In this document: positions 23,296 to 31,735 of the stretch, piece after piece
Position numbering within the stretch: position 1 is the stretch's first letter
How the letters are laid out: every line of letters starts with the position of its first letter
NCBI GenBank assembly: GCA_050953005.1
Contig: JBMNLV010000013.1
Location: forward strand, 62,001-126,000
Reading direction: 5' to 3'
Source: UBA6115 sp050953005
GTDB taxonomy: Bacteria; Bacillota; Clostridia; Christensenellales; Aristaeellaceae
DNA: 64,000 nt
Position numbers and translations under genes: made by a program
Notes under the pieces: model-generated
The model's database searches: none
What the model was told of the DNA's origin: nothing
Seen by the model: the letters and a program-made list of their open reading frames with translations, nothing else

Positions 23296-25317
23296 ATGAG
23301 CAAGAGAGAAAAGGTTTTATCTGTCAAGGACCTGGAAGTGCAGTTTACCCTTCGCGGGCACCACCTGATGGCCATCCGGGGATGTTCCCTGGATTTGTAT
23401 GACGGCGAGACCCTGGCCATCGTTGGTGAAAGCGGGTCAGGAAAGAGCGTTTTTACAAAGTGCTTCGTCGGCATGCTCGACAAAAACGGCGCCATTACGG
23501 GCGGCAGCATCCATTATCAGGGCCAGAACCTCGTGCATTTCAGGAGCGAGGCGCAGTGGCGCACCATTCGCGGGAAAGAAATCGCCATGGTGATGCAGGA
23601 TCCCATGACCAGCCTGAACCCGCTCAAGCGCATCGGCGCGCAGATTCAGGAAGCGGTTGAGCTGCACCAGAATTTGTCCGGCGCCGCCGCCAAGAAGGAA
23701 ACCATCCGCATGCTCGAGCTGGTGGGCATTCCTGAGCCGGAGAGGCGTTACTATCAATACCCCCACGAGTTTTCAGGCGGCATGCGGCAGCGGGTCGTCA
23801 TTGCCACGGCCATTGCCTGCCGGCCCAAGATCCTTATTTGCGATGAGCCCACCACCGCTCTGGACGTTACGATCCAGGCGCAGATCCTGGATTTGATCCG
23901 CCAGCTGCAAAAAGAATTCGGGATGACCATCATCTATATTACCCATGACCTGGGTGTGGTTGCCAACGTAGCCGAACGGGTGGCGGTAATGTATGCCGGC
24001 CAGATTATTGAGATCGGCATGGCTGAAGAGATTTTCTACAACTCGCAGCATCCCTATACCTGGGCGCTGCTGGGCGCTTTGCCGCAGCTGGGCACGAGGG
24101 GCAACAAGCTTCCCGCGATCGATGGCGCGCCTCCCAACCTGTTCAATAAAATCACCGGCGACGCTTTCGCGCCGCGCAACCGCAAGGCGCTGAAGATCGA
24201 CTTTGTGGAAGAGCCCCCGATGTTCAGCATCTCTGACACCCACTGGGTGAAATCCTGGAACATGGACCCCAGGGCGCCCGAGGTGGAGCAGCCGGCAGAA
24301 GTCAAACGCCTGGCGGAATGCATGCTGGAAAAGCGCAATGCCCAGGCGCCCGAGCCTGAAAACTATGAGGGGCGCGAAAAGCTGATAGAGGTAGAGAACC
24401 TCTATGTCGGCTTTGGCTCTGTGCGCAAACGCTTTATGGCGGTCAAGGGTGTCAGCTTTGATATTTACCGCGGGGAAACCTTTGCCTTGGTCGGCGAGTC
24501 GGGTTCCGGGAAAACCACCATCGGCCGCGCCATTTTGCGCATCAATCCCGCGACCGCGGGAGAGATCCGTTACCGCGGGCGCCGCATCAGCGGCAAGATA
24601 GACAAGGGACTGGATTTGGAGGTCATCCGCGGCTGTCAGATGATTTTCCAGGATCCCATGGCTTCCCTGAACGAGCGGGCAAAGGTGGATTACATTGTAG
24701 CTGAGGGCTTGCTTAACCATAAGCTCTATGAAAACGAGGAAGACAGGCAGCGCAAGGTGCACGATGTCCTGACTGAAGTCGGGCTGTTGCCGGAATTCGC
24801 CTCGCGTTTCCCGCATGAGTTCTCAGGCGGCCAGCGCCAGCGCATCGGCATAGCGAGGGCGCTTGTGATGGAGCCTGAATTTATCGTGGCTGACGAGCCC
24901 ATTTCGGCTCTGGATGTCAGCATCCGCGCCCAGGTGCTCAATCTGTTGGATGATTTGCAGAAAAAACGGGGCCTGACCTATCTGTTTATTGCCCATGACC
25001 TTTCCGTGGTGCGCTTTGTCTCAGACCGTATCGCAGTCATCAACCGCGGGCAAATCGTGGAGCTGGCGCAAAGCGAAGAGCTGTTCTGCCATCCGATGCA
25101 TCCTTATACCCAGGCGCTTTTATCCGCGGTCCCCAACCCGGATCCCAAGCTGGAAAAAGAAAAAAAGCTGCTGATCTACGATCCATCTGTCCATCAATAC
25201 CGGAAAAACCCGCCAGGCTGGCAGAAAATCAGGCCGGGGCACTATGTGCTTGCCAACGAGCCGGAGATGGACGCCTATCGCAAACGCCTCCAGCAAAAGA
25301 AAGTAAACCATCTATAA
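23296..25317 (+). CDS. Fused double ATPase of the oligopeptide transporter (OppD-OppF fusion)
   Basis: The 673-residue protein joins in one chain the two ATPases that are normally separate. The first half has Walker A GESGSGKS (about 43-50), signature FSGGMRQR and Walker B LICDEPTTALD. The second half has Walker A GESGSGKT (about residues 400-407), signature FSGGQRQR and Walker B IVADEPISALD. Each half ends with the peptide-transporter C-terminal extension (HPYTWALLGALPQLG and HPYTQALLSAVPNPD). Both sites look intact, so both should hydrolyse ATP. The linker between the halves runs from about residue 285 to 365. GGAGGAG precedes the start at 23296. It completes a full importer with the three preceding genes. 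Confidence 0.95.
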   Translation: MSKREKVLSVKDLEVQFTLRGHHLMAIRGCSLDLYDGETLAIVGESGSGKSVFTKCFVGMLDKNGAITGGSIHYQGQNLVHFRSEAQWRTIRGKEIAMVMQDPMTSLNPLKRIGAQIQEAVELHQNLSGAAAKKETIRMLELVGIPEPERRYYQYPHEFSGGMRQRVVIATAIACRPKILICDEPTTALDVTIQAQILDLIRQLQKEFGMTIIYITHDLGVVANVAERVAVMYAGQIIEIGMAEEIFYNSQHPYTWALLGALPQLGTRGNKLPAIDGAPPNLFNKITGDAFAPRNRKALKIDFVEEPPMFSISDTHWVKSWNMDPRAPEVEQPAEVKRLAECMLEKRNAQAPEPENYEGREKLIEVENLYVGFGSVRKRFMAVKGVSFDIYRGETFALVGESGSGKTTIGRAILRINPATAGEIRYRGRRISGKIDKGLDLEVIRGCQMIFQDPMASLNERAKVDYIVAEGLLNHKLYENEEDRQRKVHDVLTEVGLLPEFASRFPHEFSGGQRQRIGIARALVMEPEFIVADEPISALDVSIRAQVLNLLDDLQKKRGLTYLFIAHDLSVVRFVSDRIAVINRGQIVELAQSEELFCHPMHPYTQALLSAVPNPDPKLEKEKKLLIYDPSVHQYRKNPPGWQKIRPGHYVLANEPEMDAYRKRLQQKKVNHL

Positions 25318-25348
25318 AGGACATGATTCCCGGAGATTCAACCGCTTC

Positions 25349-25378
25349 AGCCGCCTGTGAACGGACAGGTGGCTTTTT
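25349..25378 (+). terminator. Rho-independent terminator of the oligopeptide transporter operon
   Basis: AGCCGCCTGT (25349-25358) pairs with ACAGGTGGCT (25365-25374), with one G-T pair, and runs into TTTTT. It lies 32 bases after the ATPase stop and just before the convergent regulator gene. Confidence 0.85.
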
Positions 25379-25401
25379 GTCAATTTCTGCCCGCGGCCCT
25401 G

Positions 25402-26472
25402 TTATTTGTTCAAGTATTTTTCCAGCTCGCTGCGCTTCGCAATGCCCACCTTTTGAAAAACAGTCGAGAGATGGGCTTTCACAGTGTTGATCGAAATGTG
25501 CAAATAATCGGCGATTTCCTGATTGGTCTTGCCTTTGGCGGCCATCATGGCCAGCGCGAATTCGTAGGGTGTCAACAGGTTGGTTACCTTGTTGGAGGAG
25601 TACGGATTATGAATCTCTGTCCATCCGCGCCTGAAGAGCACTACTTTCTCGGCGATCATCTTGTACAATTCGGGCTCCCGGTCGCGAATATGTTTTTCTA
25701 CCAGCCCCTGCAAAGGGCCGTGATGGCCGATAAACGGCTGGATATAGCCCTCGGGCTTGGCAAAGTTCAGCGCGTTAAGGAAGAAGCGGTCAGCCTGTTC
25801 AAGACGGGATAGATTGATGGCCGCCATGGAAGCCGCCAGGTTCAGATAGATGCATATAATCGGGTGGCGACCGGCAGCCATTGCCAGCGCGGCCTCAGCC
25901 ACGCCCAGCGCTTGCGCGTATTCCTGCTGAAGGTAAAGCGCGTGGGACTGCGCGTACAGCGCAAAGAGCCGGGACCCTTCGGAACAGTCGGATAAACTTT
26001 CCAGCGGGATCGGCAGGATTTGCTCTCCCAGATTGAAAAAGGTGGACAAAACGAAGCGGTAAATATCATTGAGCGCGGCAGCGCGGCTGTTCTCCGGGTG
26101 CTCATGTGTTTGCCGCAGGGCTTTGAAGTCTTTCCGGGAAACCTCGAAATTGTGCAGGGCTACATTGGCTACGGCATGCGCCAGCAGGGCGAAGGCGCGG
26201 ATTTCGGTGTGGCGGCTTTCCAGACAGTGTTCTGCCGCAGCGGAGGTTTCCTCATACCGCGCTTTTAAAAAGAAGTCCACTACTTTTGCGATCGCGTACT
26301 CTTCCTCATCGGACAGCACATTGGCCGTTTCGTCGGAGGAAGTGCTGACAAAAGGCGGATTGATAAACAGGTATTCTGTAATGACCCTTGCTCCTTTGCC
26401 GCGCCGCCGCGCAGCCAGAGGCAGGTCCTTCTGTGAGGACGCTTTGCTGTTTTTCAGATCATGCTCCGACAT
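25402..26472 (-). CDS. LuxR-type transcriptional regulator with helical N-terminal domain
   Basis: The 356-residue protein ends in a GerE/LuxR helix-turn-helix (about 298-352: LTPYEFALAMMAAKGKTNQE, then ISINTVKAHLSTVFQKVG). The first 280 residues are helical and alanine/leucine-rich, reading like tetratricopeptide-type repeats similar to the MalT-type sensor part, but no ATPase domain is present. There is no receiver domain. The start ATG at 26472 has AAAGGAGA ten bases upstream. It is convergent with the oligopeptide transporter operon and is the only regulator nearby. Control of that operon is an inference. Confidence 0.85.
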   Translation of the reverse strand: MSEHDLKNSKASSQKDLPLAARRRGKGARVITEYLFINPPFVSTSSDETANVLSDEEEYAIAKVVDFFLKARYEETSAAAEHCLESRHTEIRAFALLAHAVANVALHNFEVSRKDFKALRQTHEHPENSRAAALNDIYRFVLSTFFNLGEQILPIPLESLSDCSEGSRLFALYAQSHALYLQQEYAQALGVAEAALAMAAGRHPIICIYLNLAASMAAINLSRLEQADRFFLNALNFAKPEGYIQPFIGHHGPLQGLVEKHIRDREPELYKMIAEKVVLFRRGWTEIHNPYSSNKVTNLLTPYEFALAMMAAKGKTNQEIADYLHISINTVKAHLSTVFQKVGIAKRSELEKYLNK

Positions 26473-26825
26473 GCAACCAAGGTCTCCTTTCGCCTCACAT
26501 CAGGGCACAATGCGCTGTTTCATACACCGAAGCAGCGGCTTTGTATTTCCCTGCGTATCCTCGCATATGGCGATACGGATCGGTTGACGTTTTCAAGGCC
26601 GTCCTCTTCTTCTCCACCCAATTGCTTTTTCCTGTTCATTTTATCATAAAGCCTTAGCTGCTGCAAATCACCCGGGTACTGTCAAGCGCCGTCCGCGTGA
26701 AAAATCGCGCGAGTGTGATATATAGACTTTTTTTGCGAAAAACGGGTGTTCTAAAAAACAGGATTCTAAATTATTCTAAGGCTGTACACATTACCCCGGA
26801 TTGAACAAAAGGAGGAGAAACCCAC
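26473..26825. other. Intergenic region between divergent genes, no gene seen
   Basis: These 353 bases separate the LuxR-type regulator (minus) from the duplicated secreted protein (plus). The right half (about 26690-26800) is AT-rich and holds TATATAGACT and a run of seven T. Several -10-like hexamers occur there, but I cannot pair any with a convincing -35. AAGGAGG for the plus-strand gene lies at about 26810. I see no terminator, repeat or RNA gene. Confidence 0.5.
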
Positions 26826-27749
26826 ATGAAACAGATGCTTGCCCGTGTTATCGTTCTGGTCCTGGTGGCCGCGTTTTTGCTGCCTGTCGTCCAGCTCCGG
26901 AAGACCGCTGCCCTTGGGATACCCAACCCTGTTGTTGAGTCGACCGCCGAGGAGGCCGCCGAGGCCTCGGGCACCAATGGCGCCAACCTGTTTTTTGAGG
27001 ATGCGACAGACATCAGATATTCCTACATCAAAGGCCAGGAGGAGCCGGTCGTTTTCCAGGTGCAGTTTGCCTGGGAGGGGGCCAAGTGCGCCATCCGCGT
27101 GTTCAAGGGCACGCAGGTGAAGGACCTGTCCGGCATGAACTACACCTGGTCGCGGGATCAAAAGGTGATGGTCGGCGCCTACCCGGGCCGCGCGGCGTAC
27201 AATGAGGGCGAGGCCGGCGTGCTCATATGGTATGACGCGCGCAACGAACTGGTGTACAACATCTCCATGACCGGCGATGTGACGCTGTTTAAAATGATGA
27301 AGCTGGCCCGGATCAACGCGGAAGCGGAGCGGGACCTGATCGGCCTTCCCAATCCCGTTTTCGAGTCAACTGCCGAGGAGGCTGCCGAGGCCTCGGGCAC
27401 CAATGGCGCCAGGCTGCCCGAGGGGGCGGCGGATGCCAGCTATTTTTACATCAAAGGCCAGGAGGAGCCGGTCATTTTCCAGGTGAGGTTCACCTGGGAG
27501 GATGCCGAGTGCATCGTCCGCGTGTTCAAGGGCACGCAGGCGGAGGATCTTTCCGGCATGTACTACCCCTGGGAGCAGGACCGGGAGGTGATGGTCGGCG
27601 GCCAGCCGTGCCGCGTGATGTACAACGAGGGCGTGGAAGGCGTGGCGATATGGTATGACGCGCGTAACGGGCTGGTGTACAACGCATCCATGGGCGGCAA
27701 CGCGACGCTGGAAAACTTGACGAAGCTGGCGCTGGCCAATGTCGAGTAA
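26826..27749 (+). CDS. Exported protein with two tandem copies of an unknown domain
   Basis: The 307-residue protein has an N-terminal hydrophobic segment (residues 4-23, signal or anchor) and then two copies of a domain of about 135 residues. Both open with NPVxESTAEEAAEASGTNGA. Both contain YIKGQEEPV, FKGTQ, DLSGM and YDARN in the same order, and both end in a short helix. Copy one spans about 31-168 and copy two about 173-305. The DNA of the two copies is also close in the first block, so the duplication is fairly recent. I do not recognise the domain by name; related tandem beta-rich domains occur in other clostridial exported proteins. AAGGAGG precedes the start. Function unknown. Confidence 0.8.
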   Translation: MKQMLARVIVLVLVAAFLLPVVQLRKTAALGIPNPVVESTAEEAAEASGTNGANLFFEDATDIRYSYIKGQEEPVVFQVQFAWEGAKCAIRVFKGTQVKDLSGMNYTWSRDQKVMVGAYPGRAAYNEGEAGVLIWYDARNELVYNISMTGDVTLFKMMKLARINAEAERDLIGLPNPVFESTAEEAAEASGTNGARLPEGAADASYFYIKGQEEPVIFQVRFTWEDAECIVRVFKGTQAEDLSGMYYPWEQDREVMVGGQPCRVMYNEGVEGVAIWYDARNGLVYNASMGGNATLENLTKLALANVE

Positions 27750-27774
27750 AAAGCAGGGATGTAACAAAGCAAAG

Positions 27775-27817
27775 CGCATAACAACAAACTGAACAGCATT
27801 CAGTTTGTTGTTACGCG
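27775..27817. terminator. Long hairpin between two exported-protein genes
   Basis: ATACAACAAACTGAA-type sequence at 27779-27793 pairs perfectly over 15 bases with 27799-27813 around a CAGCA loop, and a further CGC/GCG pairing extends the stem. It lies 30 bases after the stop of the duplicated protein and 36 bases before the next start. There is no T run, so it may be a processing or attenuation hairpin rather than a classic terminator. Confidence 0.45.
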
Positions 27818-27852
27818 TAAATAATCTAAGCTTTGAAGAAGGGATGGGTCCA

Positions 27853-29229
27853 ATGAAAAAGAGTCTGATACTTGCGCTTGTCCTGGCGATGGCGCTTTTA
27901 TCGCCGGCGCTTTCTGCCAGCGGCTCGCAGTCCGGCAACCAAGAGGATGTGTGGGCAACCGTTCGTGAAGCGTATATCTATACGTTTCCCCTGGTGCTGA
28001 TGGACGCGACAAAAACAACATCGATCAATACGCGGGAGCATCTTCCCGACGTGAGAAAGGCTCCCATCAACCAATTGATGCATAGCGGGAAGCTTGCCGA
28101 CGCTTCGTTCAAAATGATCGTATCGCCGAATGTCGACACAGTGTACTCGTCCGCGTGGTATGATCTCAGCGATGAGCCGATGGTCTATGTTTTCCCTGAA
28201 ACGGACAGGTTTTGCAATGTGCAGGTCTTTGACGCGTGGACGAATACGGTTCGCGTGTTTGACAAGGCCGGCGATTACGCCATTGCCCACAGCGCGTGGG
28301 AAGGCGAGCTTCCACAGGGCGTAACCCGCATAGATGTGCCTACCGCAATGGCATGGTCGATCACACGCACCGTTTTGTCGGGTGAAGAGGACCAGCCGAA
28401 CGTCCGCGCCATTCAGGCAAACATGAAACTCCTCCCTCTTTCGGCCTATGTTCAAGGCGGTGAGTATTCTCCGGGGAAAGGCAGCTACGCAGAGGGGAAT
28501 GATTACGTCCCGGTTGAAAAAGTCCTGTCAATGGGGCCAAAGGCTTTCTTTGACAAGGCCAACGAGCTGATGAAAACAAACCCGCCCGCCCTGGCTGATG
28601 CGGACATTGTCAAGAAACTGGCAGGCATCAATGTCGGGCAGGGCATGAGCTTTGACCCGGGGATCCTTTCCGGCGACATTGCGGCACAGTGGAAGGAAAT
28701 GCTGCAAGGCCTGAAAGAGGTGTTTATCAATGAGGCAACAAAATTTTCGATCAAGCTTGGGCAATGGAGCTATTTCGGCGCCCCCATCGGGGATTTCGGC
28801 ACGGAATATACCTATCGCTGGGCGATTGCGCTGGGCGGGCTGGGCGCGAACACGGTTGACGTGGCGCTTTATATGAAGACGGATGTTGACGATTCAGGCG
28901 AGGCGCTGACAGATGAAAAGAACTATGTTTTGCATTTTAAAACATTCCCTCCTGTTTTGAATGACGGATTTTGGTCGGTCACGGCTTACGGCAGCGATAA
29001 TTTCCTCATTGACAATCCCATCGGCCGGTACTGTGTCAACGACCGGACGGACTTTGTTTTGAATGAGGACGGTTCGCTGGATATCATTCTGTCCAGGGAA
29101 CAGCCTGACAATATCGCGAACTGGCTGCCCGTTTCCGGCGCGGCTTTCCATTTCATTCTGCGCATTTATACCCCCGATATGGGTGCGCTCCCAAGTTGGC
29201 AGGCGCCCGTTATCCGCGTTTTGAATTGA
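27853..29229 (+). CDS. Exported DUF1254/DUF1214 domain protein
   Basis: The 458-residue protein has a signal peptide (MKKSLILALVLAMALLSPAL) and then the two domains of the DUF1254-DUF1214 family. The first includes EAYIYTFPLVLMDATK and SPNVDTVYSSAWYDL (about 30-170). The second ends in GFWSVTAYGSDNFLIDNPI and the typical NWLPVSGAAFHFILRIYTP (about 340-450). The biochemical role is unknown. The family is best known from Gram-negative bacteria, so acquisition by transfer is plausible. I chose the ATG at 27853 because the purine-rich AAGGGA lies at a normal distance; an ATG at 27844 directly abuts it. It may be read from the same transcript as the gene before. Confidence 0.88.
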   Translation: MKKSLILALVLAMALLSPALSASGSQSGNQEDVWATVREAYIYTFPLVLMDATKTTSINTREHLPDVRKAPINQLMHSGKLADASFKMIVSPNVDTVYSSAWYDLSDEPMVYVFPETDRFCNVQVFDAWTNTVRVFDKAGDYAIAHSAWEGELPQGVTRIDVPTAMAWSITRTVLSGEEDQPNVRAIQANMKLLPLSAYVQGGEYSPGKGSYAEGNDYVPVEKVLSMGPKAFFDKANELMKTNPPALADADIVKKLAGINVGQGMSFDPGILSGDIAAQWKEMLQGLKEVFINEATKFSIKLGQWSYFGAPIGDFGTEYTYRWAIALGGLGANTVDVALYMKTDVDDSGEALTDEKNYVLHFKTFPPVLNDGFWSVTAYGSDNFLIDNPIGRYCVNDRTDFVLNEDGSLDIILSREQPDNIANWLPVSGAAFHFILRIYTPDMGALPSWQAPVIRVLN

Positions 29230-29720
29230 TACTGCCTCTTCAGCTGGGAGGCGTTTTGGGGCTGGATAGCCTGGAAAAACACAGGACAGCGGGCGGAGAC
29301 TTGACGGGTCTCCTCTTGCGCGTAACGAACGCTTCCCCATACTCCTCCGGCGTGATGTACCGCCGCTAATTGACAGGCGGACCCGGAATGAAGCGTGTAA
29401 AGAGGGCCGCTGTCGCGCCGCTTGTGTTATCCATGGCAGGAAGCGGCGGCGCGGTGTATCTGGTTCAAGAACCCCCTGGCGGTGGGGCCAGGGGGTTCTT
29501 GTGAGTTCCCCGTTCTCTCAATGGGCAGATTGTCTAATTACGGCAGCACGATGCCGAAATCGCGCGTGAACGGCCGGTGCTTTGATGAAGGAGACAAGCT
29601 GATCACGGTTGCCGTCAACCTCCACCGCTGTATTGTAAAAGTTCAATAACGTCTAAAATATCAGCTTTTCCTTCTTCTTCAATCAGGATTGGTAGCTGAG
29701 CCGCTTCCGTGTGTCTTTCT
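29230..29720. other. 491-base gap with a strong hairpin and probable gene relics
   Basis: Apart from the hairpin at 29467-29500, the region holds only fragments. On the minus strand around 29290-29380 a frame reads RRYITPEEYGEAFVTRKRRP, like the tail of a transposase. At about 29540-29640, FYNTAVEVDGNRDQLVSF and then, after a frame change, FTRDFGIVLP before a stop look like the end of a broken gene. Just after the alkylsulfatase stop, another frame reads LIKERHTEAAQLPILIEEEG. None can be assigned to a family, and none has a start. Confidence 0.4.
29467..29500. terminator. Strong inverted repeat, probable bidirectional terminator
   Basis: AAGAACCCCCTGGC (29467-29480) and GCCAGGGGGTTCTT (29487-29500) make a perfect 14-bp stem with a 6-base loop. 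The U-containing end of the stem (TTCTT) serves on either strand. It lies between convergent genes. Confidence 0.65.
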
Positions 29721-31538
29721 TTAATTAAAAAGTTCCATGAAAGAATAGAAGCTTTCTGGAGTTCCTCCGGAAATAACCACCTTTCCGTTTGCGACGGCGT
29801 CTTCAGGATCGAGCTTCGACAGAACCAGCTGTTTCCAGGTCAGCGAGTCGGTCACGATCTCGAACTGGCCCTTGCTCGCGGACGGGGGATCGACCTCGAG
29901 GATGCCCTTGCGAGCGTTCAGCGTGTAGTGATCTGACACCTTGGGGCCATTCGCCTTGATGTCGGTCAGCTGAAGGCTAACGACGATGTCCTTTTCCATT
30001 GATTTCGACGCGTTGAGACTGACGGCCAGGATGCGATGCAGGGTGGCCATGGGCATCAACTTTACAAATTTATCGTCGATCCTCGAAAAAATAAGCTTTG
30101 GATCAGTGAGTGCGTAGGCCCTGCGGGTTTGGCCAGTCATCAACAAGTAGTCGGACAGAAGCATATTGCGCGCCTGCGAATTCATCGTGTTTTCCGCCAG
30201 GGCCAGCATGGCCGCCTTCTTGGTCTCGAACGCCACAGGGTTATCCGGTTCCAGCAAGAGCGCATCGTCGGCGAGTCTCAATGCCCATTCCGGGTTGATA
30301 TCCAGAGCCGCCTGGGCTTTGCTTGCCAGATCGCCATCGCCTTGAGCGAGGAAGGCCGACATCTCTGCCTCACTCTGGGTAGTCTGTGGAAACAAATCCC
30401 TTACTTCGCCGGTGTAGTAGCCGCGGTAATAGCGGAAGATGTGGACGATGTTCCATTCTTTCGATCCATAAATCTCCTGCAAATAGGGACTGGAGGCAAG
30501 ATGGGGCGGCAACACGATCAAGTCCATCATCTTCCCCGCCGTATAGCCTCTGTTCATGTAGTAGAGTGTTTGGTCATTCACAAACTGGATCGCATCGCTG
30601 AAGTTGGTGAGGTATTGGCTGACGTTATCTTTTCCGCTGGTGACGGGATTGGGGCCATGGATCGTCACCAGGTATTCGGGATTGAGTCCCCTGGCAATCT
30701 TCAGGGTATTGACGTAATCCAGCGGATCCCTCAGGCGGCTGCCTCGCGTGGTCGAGATAGCCGGAAACGCCTCGTAAACGACGGCGATCTGGATCAGGAC
30801 TTCTTTTTGCGGCAACCACACTAAGAGGACATCTGTCGTCTCACCGGCTACCGGAATGAGATCCACATCAACACCGGCGATCGTCAACCTTGTCTCTTCC
30901 TTGACGGTCTTTGTCGGCGCCAGGAAGCCTGATGGCCCGAAAGTCTGCGTCCCGGCGAGGCCGTAGCCGACAAACCAGCCTTCTCCGTCCTGGACGGGTG
31001 CGTCCTGGAACAACGCTCCTACCATCTTGGTGCCGCCCTCGACCCGCGACGGATAGACAGGGCCAAACCACTCGCTGAACATGTTATTCAGCAGGCTCTC
31101 GTGACCGATGATCTCCGTTTGCTCGCCGGCAAAGACAGAGGCGCCGTTGACATGGCAGTCATGGTGGTGGGTGTAGATGATTGCTTTGACGGGTTTCCTG
31201 TCGAAGATATTGTCCAGGTTGGCATTGAAGGCATCCTTGACCATCTGTGCCGCGGGAATGCTCTCCCCGGGATCTACGACAACCAAGCCGTCAGCGCCCT
31301 CGATCAGCACGGGATTGTCCCGGTTGTACCCTCTGGCAACCCAGACACCGTCTGTTACTGTTAACACTGCGGGTGGAAAGAACTCCTCATACTTGGCCAG
31401 GAGCGTCGGATGGACGGGCACTGCCTCCGGCACATATGGCGCCGGCGCTGCTCCAGGTTCTTGCGCCGCTACGCAAACAGCTGTTCCTGCCAGAACCAGG
31501 ATGGTCACGAGGGCAAAAAGTTGGAATTTTGTTTTCAT
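29721..31538 (-). CDS. Alkylsulfatase-like metallo-beta-lactamase-fold protein with altered metal motif
   Basis: The 605-residue exported protein has the layout of SdsA1-type alkylsulfatases. A signal peptide (1-25) precedes a metallo-beta-lactamase domain (about 55-300). A helical dimerisation domain follows (about 350-490, with NPEWALRLADDALLLEPDNP), and then a C-terminal SCP2-like domain that could hold a hydrophobic chain (about 495-605). Alkylsulfatases cleave sulfate from alkyl sulfates. The metal motif, normally H-x-H-x-D-H, reads H124-H-H126-D-C128-H129: cysteine stands where the metal-binding aspartate is expected. Activity may be altered or lost. AAAGGAG lies upstream of the start at 31538. 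The family is commoner in Gram-negative bacteria, and the codon use looks less GC-rich than in neighbours, suggesting transfer. Confidence 0.85.
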   Translation of the reverse strand: MKTKFQLFALVTILVLAGTAVCVAAQEPGAAPAPYVPEAVPVHPTLLAKYEEFFPPAVLTVTDGVWVARGYNRDNPVLIEGADGLVVVDPGESIPAAQMVKDAFNANLDNIFDRKPVKAIIYTHHHDCHVNGASVFAGEQTEIIGHESLLNNMFSEWFGPVYPSRVEGGTKMVGALFQDAPVQDGEGWFVGYGLAGTQTFGPSGFLAPTKTVKEETRLTIAGVDVDLIPVAGETTDVLLVWLPQKEVLIQIAVVYEAFPAISTTRGSRLRDPLDYVNTLKIARGLNPEYLVTIHGPNPVTSGKDNVSQYLTNFSDAIQFVNDQTLYYMNRGYTAGKMMDLIVLPPHLASSPYLQEIYGSKEWNIVHIFRYYRGYYTGEVRDLFPQTTQSEAEMSAFLAQGDGDLASKAQAALDINPEWALRLADDALLLEPDNPVAFETKKAAMLALAENTMNSQARNMLLSDYLLMTGQTRRAYALTDPKLIFSRIDDKFVKLMPMATLHRILAVSLNASKSMEKDIVVSLQLTDIKANGPKVSDHYTLNARKGILEVDPPSASKGQFEIVTDSLTWKQLVLSKLDPEDAVANGKVVISGGTPESFYSFMELFN

Positions 31539-31580
31539 AGTCTTTCTCCTTTGTTTAGTTCGGGGTGATTGATAAAGTGG

Positions 31581-31693
31581 TGCGCGTTGCCTCTTTCATT
31601 CGGCGCGGGCTCCGGCTACGCCTCATTCTTTCGGCTTAGCGCTGCCATCAAAAATCCTCGTCCCGCCAGTGCATTTACTCATTCGTTCAGTAT
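31581..31693 (-). repeat. Dispersed repeat R, copy 2
   Basis: On the minus strand it starts ATACTGAACGAATGAGTAAA, passes through GACGAGGATTTTTGATGGC and ends AATGAAAGAGGCAACGCGC. Compared with copy 1 (16067-16156) it has an extra internal segment, AAAGAATGAGGCGTAGCC, itself resembling the flanks. It lies downstream of the transglutaminase-like gene. Confidence 0.7.
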
Positions 31694-31735
31694 AAATCCC
31701 CTGCATGGCAGTTCGCGCGGATGACGCGCGCTTCC

